A stretch of 64,000 nt of DNA. Origin: Lathyrus oleraceus. Taxonomy: Eukaryota; Streptophyta; Magnoliopsida; Fabales; Fabaceae. The notes beneath the pieces are model-generated. The model saw nothing but the letters and a program-made list of their open reading frames with translations. It had not been told where the DNA came from and searched no databases. The translations under genes were made by a program, and so were the position numbers. Each line of letters opens with the position of its first letter. The first letter of the stretch is position 1. Shown here piece by piece: positions 46,413 to 57,216 of the stretch. Where the stretch lies: contig NC_066583.1 of assembly GCF_024323335.1 (NCBI RefSeq), positions 273,056,916 to 273,120,915 of the forward strand. Direction: 5' to 3'.

Positions 46413-46655
46413 GGATCTTATCCTATAAACAACCCAGTAACCGGTTCAGGATAATTTTCCTTTCGAGTATATTATTCACGGTCTGCCGGTAATGAATAAT
46501 ATGTCTCGTTCACTCTTGGGTCAACCCTTTATTGCTTTCCCCTCAGAGTAAGATTCGTATTCTTTGTAGAATCGAATATCCATCCTATAAACAAGTTTGC
46601 TTTTCTAGCTCTCTTCAGGATGATGAGTGTTTTGGAACACACACCAATTCACGTC

Positions 46656-47174
46656 TTTGGTCGGTCACCTGTTACATACCTACAACCCGGTATCTTCGGT
46701 GTTCCTTCCTGTTTTTGTTACGCTCATACTGGTAACACCTCTTTTCTTTGGTGCTTCCTCAGTGAAGTTTTCTTGTTGCTTCTCCCCAGAAGTCAGCTTG
46801 TGTCTCTCCATTGGATTTATTTTTCCTTTGGAATTCTTTCCCCCAGTGTGAGTCCTTCACTCCCCAGTGATTTCTCCAGTCTGGTTTCTGTTATCTCTTA
46901 ATCAGAGTCGTGTCTTGTTCACGCTGTGTCAGTTTTGTTTATCCCTAACTAGAGTCCTGTCAGAGTCTCTGTTCCTGGTGAGTGTACTACTCCGATGGAT
47001 CGTCTTCTCTTCTGTGTGAATCATATTCCCCACAGAATTTTGTCTTTTGCATGCATACATTTGCATCATGAGGTCTCTTAGGGACCAAAATTTGTCTCAT
47101 TACTGTTATTTAAGCCCATTCTACCGCGTCGAGATGAAGATTTCTAAACTTCACTTCTCCGGCTAGAATGACCT
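46656..47174 (+). other. end of Ogre 3' tail
   Basis: T/C-rich DNA with further CCCCAG words and no gene. It closes with TTCACTTCTCCGGCTAGAAT before the polypurine tract. Confidence 0.6.
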
Positions 47175-47188
47175 TAAATAGGGGCATC
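47175..47188 (+). other. Ogre polypurine tract
   Basis: TAAATAGGGGCATC directly before the 3' LTR start TGTAAGACCCC; compare 1923-1936. Confidence 0.85.
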
Positions 47189-50100
47189 TGTAAGACCCCA
47201 ATTTTGGCCCTAAGATCCCTCATGGCCCATAACATATCATATCATGGCCTCAAGGATCACTGCATGCCCTAGCTTCCCTCCTAGTGGGTAGGTTGCCTTG
47301 TGGGTTGTTCTTGATCACCAAGCATGTCTTGCATTTGTATATTCTTGCTTTTTCATATGTTTATTAACCAAAAAGTACAAAAATATTGTCAGTCTAACCT
47401 TGTTGCTTGCAGTTGAAGCAATCATCAGCAATTAGGTCAAAGACAGTCAACAGTCAGTCAAAGCAGTGGATGGTGGCCATTCTTGCAGAATTTGGGCACC
47501 ATAATCAATAATCAAGAGTTCATACAACTTGGGACATCATTTGAAGTCAAGTTCTCAAGGAATCAGGGTTTGGAATTCATCAGGAAGTGGTCCAGTCACC
47601 CAAAACCCTAGAAAAGTCAACAGAAGTCAAACTTGGTCAACTGTGGATTTAATCAGTGATTTGATGGATAGAATTGATTTGAAGGAGCTCATTCATGCCT
47701 ATATAAGCCTCATATATCATGTCAAACCTCATCATGGAAGAAAATCAAGTCAAACAGAAAATTTCCCAAAATAGAAAGTGGACCTGTAATTTCAACTGCC
47801 AAAAATGGAAACTTCTTGATCCTCAACTTGCATCATGATACAAGCTTCAAATGAATTTTTGCCCAACATGAAAGTTGAAGATATTGTTCTCCCATTTTCA
47901 AAAAGTCCAAGAACTCTCAAATCCCATGTGTGGTTGTCAAGATATGATCAATTCAATTTCAAAAATTTGTGAACTTCAAAGAGCCATATCTCATGAACCA
48001 TAAGGCCAAATTTGGTGGGGTTTTTTCCTACAAACCACATTTCTTCTCCTCTTTCCAAAAATATAAATTTCATGAACCAAAACCTTGCCAATCAAAATGG
48101 CATTTTTGGCCTTGGCTTTATTCATTTCAAGTTTGACCCAAAGTTGACTTTTTGATTTATTGATTTTTTCTCACTTTGGCCAATTGGGATTTGTTTCATA
48201 TGGTATTTGCAACATGTTCCAAGTCCAATTTTGTGCTCATGCTATTACCATACTACCATTTTGACCAAAGGTGCAAACTTGGTAAATTTTGCAAATGGAA
48301 TCATAAGAACAAGGCAATGTTAGCAATCCTTGAGCAGACCAAAAACAGCAAATTGGAAGGTCTGTTCACAGCCTGTATCAAGCCCAAACCGTGCAAGCAT
48401 ACACCCTCCACTTTCACTTATGCAAGTTTAGCAAAATGTGCAATTGGTCATTTTGAGTTAAGCAAGATTAAGCATTTCATTAGCCATGTTAAACAGTCAT
48501 ATTTAAAGTGATTTTCTGCCAGATTCCAACCCTAGAGACAGCAGCCACACGACAGAAAATCCTTGATACTCTCCCATTCTCCATTTTTGCATTTTTGCAT
48601 TTTTCTGCTTAAGCATTCAAAAACCCTCGAACAACTTGGTTTGCTCCATCATCTGGACAACATTTGGAAGTTCTTTCAAGCAATAAATCTCATCTGCACA
48701 GCATCTTCCTCATCTGTTTTCTTCAAGCTCTTCCAATGGCAGATCATGATTTGTTCACTTCCAAGCATTCTTGAGCTGAAAGATCTTCATCATCCATCAT
48801 TCCAAAGCCTAAAGCACATCTGTTTCGAGCTTTGAAGGCCAAGGAAGCACTGCATCATCACTGAGCTTCATTTGTGGTAAGATCTCGATTCACTTATTTT
48901 TCCAAATGATGCCATGCTTTAGATAGTTTACATCTTGCTGATTTTAATGAGCTTTACATGGTTAAAAATGGTCCAGTATTCATTAAGATATGCTGATCTG
49001 AAGTTTAGTGTTCATGTGTGTTTTTGCTCGAATCTTGGTTGTTTGTGCGTTTTGATGAAAATGGATAATGGATTTATGATGTACAATGTTTACTGAGTAT
49101 ATTGCCATGCTTGATTTTAGTTTCTGGGGATTTTGTCCTTGGTCGATTTTTGCATGATGATGATGATACTCTGTTAGCTGAACCTTTAAACTTGCCCAGA
49201 ATTTGCATGAACTTAGGTTGGTTTATTGCTGTTTAGATGCGCATGAACATTGTTGCTTCATTGCCATGATGTTTGCCATGATGTTGGAATTTCGATTGCC
49301 ATGATTTTGATGAAGATGAACCAATGCCTTGCTGTTAAACCCTAGGGTTTTAAAACCCAGAATTTTGAATGCTCATTGGTCCGTGTACTGTTCCATTGGC
49401 CATCAGCCAATGGGAACATTTCATTTCCCCTGCCTAAACGCATCGTTTGAGTAAGTGAGGGCGCTATTTACCAAATTGCCACGCTGACCACATGTTTGAC
49501 TCATTGTTCCATGCTATGTATTCATGTTGCTACAATTTATTCACTCATCTTCTAAAATCCATTTCTCCTTCATTATTCATCCAAAAATCCTGAAATTTTT
49601 TGCATAATGTTCACAAGAATGTCTAATATTTAATCATGATTTTTAATAATTTTTTGTGTGGCTGGATTTTAAATAGTATGAGTTTTCTTGTCATGTATGC
49701 CCAATTGATACTTTGTGCCAAAACTTTTGTGAAATGTTCATGTTGCATCCAATGACCCTGAAATTTTTTGTGGTTAATCTACACTCATTCACCTTTGTTT
49801 TGATGTAAAGTTTGTGCATTTATCATATGTGGTGTGTGAGATATAAATTTTTGAAGTAGGGTGTGACAATTTGTGTCACATCAATGTTATGCAAGTTCAT
49901 GATTTTTGTTCACATGCTTCATGACCTCCAAATGATCCAAAATTTTGCATGATTGTTCTCTCATATGTCTAGTTTGTGTGTGAATTTTCTGGGATTTAAT
50001 CATGCCATTTCCTATTTGTTTGTGAATTTCCTTCCCTGCCTAGTCAATTGTTGACTTTATGTGATACATGTTGCCAAATCATTTGGGAAATCCTCATGCT

Positions 50101-53100
50101 TTATTGGATGATCATGAAATTTTACATGTGCATACTAGACATCTTGAGCTTTGCATTGGTGTTAATCCCATCCATTTCTCATCTGTTTCCAATTTTTTAT
50201 GATTTTTTGAAGTTGATACATGTTTTGTTGACTTCTTTGTGCACATTTGAAATTGTGTTGACTTCCTGATTTTCATTGACTATCTTCCCATGATCTAATT
50301 GAGCTAAAATTTCATATGCATGCTATGTTATGGATTGTGATTGAGTGTGAATTATTTCATAATTTTTGGGATTGATTATGCTTGCTTTTGAGCTTGGTCT
50401 TGCTGTTGACCTTTTGTGTGCTTCCTCTTGCCATGCTTTGACTTCTTTGGTCCATAAAATGACATTGATGCATGATTTGATTGTGAATCCAATTGAGGTA
50501 GCTTCTTAAATGTTTGAACATGAATTGGGTTGACTTTTCTTTGCTGTTTTGACCTTTTCTTTCATCTTTGACCCTAGGCTAGTCCTAGTGGTCTTTTGAG
50601 CTTACAATTGAGTTAATGTTTCAGGTTAAGCACCAATGCCTCAAAGATCATTCAAATTTGATTGAGTTGGATTATATATATCATGTGCTAACCCTTGTTT
50701 TGTAGGTGTGACTCATATAGTTGAGTCTTGTGCTTTGCACATTGGTCCCTCTGTGGTTGACTGTTGTTTATCCATTCCTTTTGTTTTAAACTGTTGAACT
50801 GATTTGTTTGATCTTTTTCAGGTACTTTAGTTGCTTAAGTTCTTTGAACTTGCTTTGCTTTGCTATTTAGCAATTGCTTTTGAGGTATAATTACTTCTTC
50901 TTCATGTAGTCTGGAGACCCGGTCTGTTATTTGACCGGGCAAACTGTCTGAAGTCCTCCTTAAGAGGCAATGCTTGTGTGTGTTTAAAATTGTCCCAAGC
51001 AGGAAAAGTCCTTCAAGTAAGGCAATTGGTAGATCAAAGGGATAAGCAACCTATCCCCTACTATTCAGTGAGTCCTCTCCTTGCTCCCATTACATGGTTG
51101 AAGCATTGAGATAAATACCCAAGATCTATAGAGTCAATAATGTGGAAAGAGCTCCATCTTTCTGAGCTCCCACACTTTCTTTGATGCTCTCCCTGATCAG
51201 GGATAGAAGCAATGAGGCACACCCCTCATTCTCCTTTTCATCTGCTTCACCTTAGCCTCTCAATGGCAAGGTTAAGAGCGACATTTACCTATTACAGTGG
51301 ACTTTCATAGTCAAACCCTCTTGTGTGAGCCCCCCTTTGTTTGGCTATAGAGTGTGCTGTTTGATATTGATTGATTGATTGATTGCTTCATATACACATG
51401 TTTGCTTTCATGCTTTGTGCACTCATCATCATTAATTGCTCATCAATGCATAATCATCTCATTTGTCTTTGTGACATTATCATTGTTGTTTACCCATTGA
51501 GGACAATTGTAAGACCATCCATTGGCCATTGCTCCTATGATATGGAAGTGAGTATAAGACCATCACCTTGGCCACTCATCTTATCTTTGCTTAATGCATT
51601 TGATTGTATGTGAGGTTGCAATTGTAAGTCCCTGTAAGTTGGCATTTGCTGTCCTATGATCACATGTTGCTTTGTTTGTTTGTATGTGAGGATACAACTG
51701 TAAGTCCCTGTAAGTTGGCATTTGTATTCCTAGGACCATACTGTGGAAGTTAGAGTAAGCCCAGATAGATTGGCATCTGACCTCCATGTTTTGTTTTTCT
51801 TTGTTGATGTGAGGTTGCAATTGTAAGTCCCTGTAAGTTGGCATTTGCTTTCCTATGATCATGTGTTGCTTTTGTTCTTGTATGTGAGGATCCATTGTAA
51901 GTCCCTGTAATGTGGCATTGGTTTTCCTATGAGCATATTTGGAGTTAACCTAAGACCAGATAGATTGGCAGTTGACTTTCCATATTTCATTCTTGTTTTC
52001 TTTTGAGGAGATTGGTGTAAGACCATTGAGTGGCCTCTGATATCCATTTCTGTTTTAGGAGACTGGTGTAAATCCATCTATTGGTATCCGGTATCCACCT
52101 TTTATTTCTTTGTTTGAGGAGATTAGTGTAAGACCATTGAGTGGCATCTGATATCCAGTTTTATTTTAGGAGATTGGTATAAGCCCAGTGATTGGCATCC
52201 GATATCCGCTTTTGTTGACTTTCTTGTTTGTTTGTTATTATCCCTTGCTATTCCAAAGGACACACTTGAATCATCTTCTATATGATTTCAAGAAGTGAAC
52301 CTTCTAAGAAGTTTTACAATCCATCTTCATCCATTCATCCTCATTATGTCCTAAACCTTTTTACACTTGGATTTCAAACTTGACATAGATATTGTGCAAA
52401 CATCTTCATGTTTTCAAACTAAAAACCTGGACCCCAAGTCCTTGACTTTTTTCAAACTCCATTTCATAATACTTCTTTCAAATCAATCTTAATCATACTT
52501 TGACTTCATTTTCATAATCACAATCAATTAACTTCACTCATTCACTTGTTTTGGCTTTGTCCATTGTTAATCTTTTCATGCATTAGCCATAGGTTTCAAT
52601 TATCATTGTGGTTGATGTAAATCTTGCCTATCCTTAGTGAGTCGACAGTAAGACTTCCGTACTGAAAACAGGGCTAACCCCTCTAGTACGTCGAAGCTAT
52701 CCTCGCATGGTGGATGTTGTTTTTGGTCGAGTGTTCTCCCATTGATAATGAAAAGCCTCAGTGCTTGTGTTTAAAACTGAATCCACCAACTTTTGGAAAT
52801 CTTTTAGCCGAACTACGGCGTTTTGATCCTTACCTTTGATGGAAGGTACGTAGGCAGCGGGTTCATCCGTTCAAACCCAATAATAAAAATTGTACATTCT
52901 TTTCTCATCATCCCAATCATGTTTGCACAATGTTTATGTCATAACAAATAACAATTTTTACAACAAGTGTGAAAAGGGCTTCCTAGGAGTACCTAGGACG
53001 TAGTGGGTGCCTAACACCTTCCCATTGCGTAATTTACCCCTTACCCAGACTCTCTGATCTTTTTATTAGTTTTCTACGTGTAAAACTTCTTAGGCTTTTG

Positions 53101-53218
53101 TTCGCTTTTTAGCCAATCCTTTGGATAAATAAAAGTGCGGTGGCGACTCGAAAATTTCATTGTATCTCTTGCTTATGATTTAATCGATAGATCATATAGC
53201 GACGAATACACCGCTACA
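47189..53218 (+). mobile_element. nested Ogre 3' LTR (6030 bp)
   Basis: Same length as the 5' LTR and collinear with an offset of 13,774 bases, with no indel between them. It begins TGTAAGACCCC and ends CCGCTACA. TATA box at 47700-47707; primer-site-like GTGGCGACTC at 53140-53149. Confidence 0.95.
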
Positions 53219-53223
53219 ATTAG
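53219..53223. repeat. 5-bp target site duplication, right of nested Ogre
   Basis: ATTAG, partner of 33410-33414. Confidence 0.97.
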
Positions 53224-54092
53224 CGTGCATAATGTGGCCTTTATGGTGGTAGCTAATTCCCATGGTGAGGAATTAGTGATGTTAGTCATTTGGACTGTTT
53301 TTGATGTTTGCATGCTAGGTGAATTAGCGTGCATAGCATGGCCCTTGGGGTGGTAGCTAATTCCCATGGTGAGGAATTAGTGATGTGAGTCACTAGGTCT
53401 CAAATGAGTGGGACTGGTGAGCTTGGTAGCCGTACCTGGATTTGGTCGGTGAAGTTGAACTATATGTTCACGAATAGTCGGTACCGCATGCATGGAGTCT
53501 CATTGCATAATATATGTGTAGTGTATAATATGAATGGATGTATTCCAATGTTATACGTGTGTTGTGTTGGCATTGAGCATGAGTATGAATTGTGTTAATA
53601 TTGAGTATGATATTTGAGTTGATGTGCCGTTACTGAATGTGTGATACGATTAGGGTGATTAATGTGTTAAATTACTTAACATGACATTATATTCTATAAT
53701 GCTTATTATATCGATTGAGGAACTCACCCTTACAACTATTTTTCAGGTGACGAGCAGTGATTGAGTAGAAGCTAATGCTTGGAGTCTAGTGTAGTCTCCT
53801 TAGTGGGTCATGCTCTGATAGATGTAACATCGGGAGGGAACATTTTAATTGTGTTGTTGATGTTTGTTGAACCAGTTTACATGTAGTATGTTACATGTTT
53901 TGAATGATCGATTTGATCTCTATCCGCTGCGTATTGTGCAATACTTTATGTTTTGAGTTAAATAATGAGCATGACTAAATAGTATGACGAATGGTGCGAA
54001 ATAAATGTGTGACACCCTTAATTGCATGATTACTCTGATTTATATGTTGTTATTTTAATTAAATATTTGGGGTATTTTAGAAGGGTGTTACA
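53224..54092 (+). mobile_element. Tekay 5' LTR, second part
   Basis: Continues the LTR exactly where the first part stops (compare 59779-60648). It contains two ~110-bp tandem units, each with a perfect hairpin CTAATTCC - 8 bases - GGAATTAG; the Ogre landed in the first unit. Ends GGGTGTTACA. Confidence 0.93.
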
Positions 54093-54096
54093 TTAG

Positions 54097-54108
54097 TGGT
54101 ATCAGAGC
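54097..54108 (+). other. Tekay primer-binding site, initiator tRNA-Met type
   Basis: TGGTATCAGAGC, complementary to the 3' end of plant initiator tRNA-Met, four bases after the LTR end. Confidence 0.9.
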
Positions 54109-54217
54109 ATAGTCGGTTGAGTCGAGTCGTAATTATTCTGTTTCCCCTGTACGGGATAGGTGTTGTGTAACCCTATCAGTACTTATTGTTTTAGCTTGTT
54201 GGGTTTTCAGAATAGAG

Positions 54218-55399
54218 ATGGCTGGAAGAGGTAGAGACGATGTTGCGATTGCTGAGGCTCTGGGTATGCTAGCTGGAGTACTTGGAGGGAATCCGAATGT
54301 TGTGGGAATGGGAGCTGCTCGTCAATTGAGTGAGTTCCAGAAGAACAATCCTCCAATGTTCAAGGGAGCATACGATCCAGATGGCGCTCAGAAGTGGTTG
54401 AAGGAGATAGAGAGAATCTTCCGAGTGACTGAGTGTGCCGATAACCAGAAGGTCAGGTTCGGTACGCATATGCTGTCAGAAGAAGCAGATGATTGGTGGG
54501 TTGCTACCCGCACTGAGTTGGAAACTGCTGGGAATGCTGAGATCACTTGGGCTGTATTCAGAGAGAGATTTCTGAGGAAGTACTTTCCAGAGGATGTCAG
54601 AGGAAAGAAAGAGATAGAGTTCTTAGAATTGAAGCAGGGTAACAGGTCTGTTACTGAGTATGCTGCTAAGTTCACAGAGCTGTCAAAGTATTACACTCCC
54701 TATAATGAGGCTGCTGGAGAATTTTCAAAATGTGTGAAGTTTGAGAACGGGTTACGTCCTGAGATCAAGCAGGCTATTGGGTATCAGCGGATTAGAGTGT
54801 TTTCTGATTTGGTGGACTGTTGCAGGATTTTTGAACAGGATTCTAAAGCCAGAGCGGAGAGCTATCAGCAGAGGGTTGATAGGAGAGGCAAGAATCAGAA
54901 TGATCGTGGGAAACCGTATGCAGCTGGCAAAGGTTTCCAGAGACAGAGTGGGATGAAGAGGCCTAGTGGGGGAGACTCTAGTGCTCCTGCTAAGTGTTAC
55001 AGATGTGGTCAGGCGGGACATCGTTTCCACGAGTGTACCAGTGCGGAGAAGAAGTGTTTCAAGTGTGGTAAAGGTGGTCATTTGGCTGCAGAGTGCCGGT
55101 TGAAGACTCTGACTTGCTTCAACTGTGGAGAGGTGGGTCATATCAGTCCAAAGTGTCCTAAGCCAAAGAAGGAGAACCAGTCGGGAGGCAAGGTCTTTGC
55201 TTTATCGGGTTCTGAGACTTTTGCAGACGATCGTTTGATCCGAGGTACGTGTTATATTAATGGCTTTCCTCTTGTAGCTATTATTGACACCGGTGCTACT
55301 CATTCCTTTATATCTTTGGATTGTGCTGTGAAACTTAAGTTAGAGATATCTGAGATGCATGGAAGTATGGTGATTGATACTCCTGCGAAGGGTCAGTGA
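54218..55399 (+). CDS. Tekay gag-protease reading frame
   Basis: Starts at ATG 54218 ([18 protein letters not shown]), 126 bases after the LTR. Residues about 45-210 form the retrotransposon gag domain ([35 protein letters not shown]). Three CCHC zinc knuckles follow at about 260-273, 280-293 and 300-313, which bind element RNA; three is more than the one usual for Ty3/gypsy. The aspartic protease active site DTGATHSF begins at residue 357 (Asp codon at 55286). The frame stops at 55397-55399, inside the protease: coding similarity continues in another frame, so a single base appears to be missing near 55390. In a complete element this protein would be one polyprotein with pol. Particle formation and cleavage are its roles. 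Confidence 0.9.
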   Translation: MAGRGRDDVAIAEALGMLAGVLGGNPNVVGMGAARQLSEFQKNNPPMFKGAYDPDGAQKWLKEIERIFRVTECADNQKVRFGTHMLSEEADDWWVATRTELETAGNAEITWAVFRERFLRKYFPEDVRGKKEIEFLELKQGNRSVTEYAAKFTELSKYYTPYNEAAGEFSKCVKFENGLRPEIKQAIGYQRIRVFSDLVDCCRIFEQDSKARAESYQQRVDRRGKNQNDRGKPYAAGKGFQRQSGMKRPSGGDSSAPAKCYRCGQAGHRFHECTSAEKKCFKCGKGGHLAAECRLKTLTCFNCGEVGHISPKCPKPKKENQSGGKVFALSGSETFADDRLIRGTCYINGFPLVAIIDTGATHSFISLDCAVKLKLEISEMHGSMVIDTPAKGQ

Positions 55400-57216
55400 C
55401 TACTACTTCAGTTTGTTTAAATTGTCCTTTGAGTATTTTTGGTAGAGACTTTGGGATGGACCTAGTGTGTCTTCCACTAGTGCAGATTGATGTTATTCTG
55501 GGTATGAACTGGTTGGTGTTTAACCGAGTTTATATCATTTGTTTTGATAAAACTGTGATCTTTCCTGAGATTGAGGAAGGGAAGAGTTTGTTTCTGTCAG
55601 CAAGGCAGGTGAATGAGGCAGTAGCAGATGGGGCAGAGTTGTTTATGCTGTTAGCGACTTTGGAGGCTAAAGGTAAACTGGTGATTAGCGATCTAGCCGT
55701 GGTGTGTGATTTTCCTGATGTGTTTCCTGAAGAAGTGAATGAATTGCCGCCAGAGCGTGAAGTTGAATTCTCGATTGATTTGGTACCTGGTACTAGACCG
55801 ATATCGATGGCTCCGTACCGTATGTCTGCTGTTGAGTTAGCTGAATTGAAGAGTCAGCTGGAAGATCTGTTGGATAAGAAATTTATTCGTCCGAGTGTGT
55901 CACCGTGGGGTGCACCAGTGTTATTGGTTAAGAAGAAAGAAGGTACTATGAGGCTGTGTGTGGACTACAGGCAACTGAATAAAGTGACGATCAAGAATCG
56001 GTATCCTTTGCCGAGGATTGATGATTTGATGGATCAATTGGTTGGTGCGAGTGTGTTCAGCAAGATAGATTTGAGATCTGGGTATCATCAGATACGTGTG
56101 AAAACTGAGGATATCCAGAAGACTGCTTTCAGAACAAGGTATGGACATTATGAGTATTCTGTAATGCCTTTTGGTGTGACTAATGCGCCTGGAGTATTTA
56201 TGGAGTATATGAATAGGATTTTCCATCCGTGCCTAGATAAGTTTGTTGTGGTGTTTATTGACGACATTTTGGTGTATTCGAAATCTGAAGAAGAGCATGC
56301 TGAACATTTGAAAGTGGTTTTAGAAGTTCTACGAGAAAAGAAGTTATTTGCTAAACTATCCAAGTGTGAATTTTGGTTAGAGGAGGTTAGTTTTCTTGGT
56401 CATGTGATTTCAAGAGGTGGTGTTGCTGTTGATCCTTCTAAGATAGAAGCGGTGTCTAAGTGGGAAGCTCCGAAGTCTGTTGCTGAGATTCGAAGTTTCC
56501 TTGGATTGGGTGGTTACTATAGGAAATTCATTGAGGGATTTTCTAAGTTAGCGTTACCGTTGACGATGTTGACTAGAAAGGGGCAAGCTTTTGTTTGGGA
56601 CTCAAAATGTGAAGAGGGTTTCCAAGAGTTAAAGAGAAGGTTGACTACTGCTCCTATTCTGATATTACCGAGTTCGTCGGAATCATTTGAGGTTTACTGT
56701 GATGCTTCATTGTTGGGTTTGGGTGGTGTGTTGATGCAGAATAAGCAGGTAATAGCTTATGCTTCGAGACAACTGAGGATTCATGAAAGGAACTACCCGA
56801 CACACGATTTAGAGTTGGCAGCTGTGGTATTTGTTCTGAAGTTATGGAGGCATTACTTGTATGGGTCAAGATTTGAGGTTTTCAGTGACCATAAAAGTTT
56901 AAAGTATTTGTTTGATCAGAAAGAGCTGAATATGAGACAGAGGAGATGGTTAGAGTTTCTGAAGGATTATGACTTTGGTTTGAATTACCATCCGGGTAAA
57001 GAAAACGTAGTGGCTGATGCATTGAGTCGGAAATCATTGCATATGTCTATGTTAATGGTTAAAGAATTGGATTTAATTGAGCAGTTTAGAGACTTGAGTT
57101 TGGTGTGTGAGAGTACTCACAATAGTGTTAAATTGGGAATGTTGAAGTTAACGAGTGGTATTCTGGATGAGATTAGAGAGGGTCAGAAATCCGATGTGTT
57201 TTGGTTGATAAGTTGA
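55396..57216 (+). CDS. Tekay pol frame: rest of protease, reverse transcriptase, RNase H
   Basis: The frame opens just across the break from gag-protease; it is not an independent gene. Early residues finish the protease (DVILGMNWL). Reverse transcriptase spans about 135-320, with [26 protein letters not shown] and the catalytic FIDDILVYS (Asp-Asp at about 289-290, codons 56260-56265). RNase H spans about 425-545 with acidic residues in YCDAS (D436), HDLELAAV (E473) and FSDHKSL (D498), and ends [15 protein letters not shown]. It copies element RNA to DNA. The frame ends at 57214-57216, where coding similarity moves to the next frame at a run of four T (about 57198-57202): one T appears to be missing. 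Catalytic residues all present. Confidence 0.92.
   Translation: MTTTSVCLNCPLSIFGRDFGMDLVCLPLVQIDVILGMNWLVFNRVYIICFDKTVIFPEIEEGKSLFLSARQVNEAVADGAELFMLLATLEAKGKLVISDLAVVCDFPDVFPEEVNELPPEREVEFSIDLVPGTRPISMAPYRMSAVELAELKSQLEDLLDKKFIRPSVSPWGAPVLLVKKKEGTMRLCVDYRQLNKVTIKNRYPLPRIDDLMDQLVGASVFSKIDLRSGYHQIRVKTEDIQKTAFRTRYGHYEYSVMPFGVTNAPGVFMEYMNRIFHPCLDKFVVVFIDDILVYSKSEEEHAEHLKVVLEVLREKKLFAKLSKCEFWLEEVSFLGHVISRGGVAVDPSKIEAVSKWEAPKSVAEIRSFLGLGGYYRKFIEGFSKLALPLTMLTRKGQAFVWDSKCEEGFQELKRRLTTAPILILPSSSESFEVYCDASLLGLGGVLMQNKQVIAYASRQLRIHERNYPTHDLELAAVVFVLKLWRHYLYGSRFEVFSDHKSLKYLFDQKELNMRQRRWLEFLKDYDFGLNYHPGKENVVADALSRKSLHMSMLMVKELDLIEQFRDLSLVCESTHNSVKLGMLKLTSGILDEIREGQKSDVFWLIS

Larger units (their letters stand above)
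33415..53218 (+). mobile_element. nested non-autonomous Ogre-type element (19.8 kb)
   Basis: Two LTRs of exactly 6030 bp (33415-39444; 47189-53218) flank a 7744-bp interior. The primer site TGGCGACTCTGCTGGGGA, the polypurine tract TAAATAGGGGCATC and three pol scraps (protease/RT linker, pre-RT, integrase C-terminus) match Ogre. Gag, reverse transcriptase, RNase H and the integrase core are missing. By eye about nine substitutions separate the LTRs, e.g. GTGAGACC/GTAAGACC at the start, CTATTC/CTATCC near 38930 and GTGTGAAACTT/GTGTAAAACTT near 39306. It inserted in the Tekay 5' LTR in the same orientation. It must have been moved by enzymes from another copy. Confidence 0.93.

Noticed and set aside
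54269..56869. Minus-strand frames within the Tekay coding region
   Set aside because: Shadows of the plus-strand gag and pol frames.
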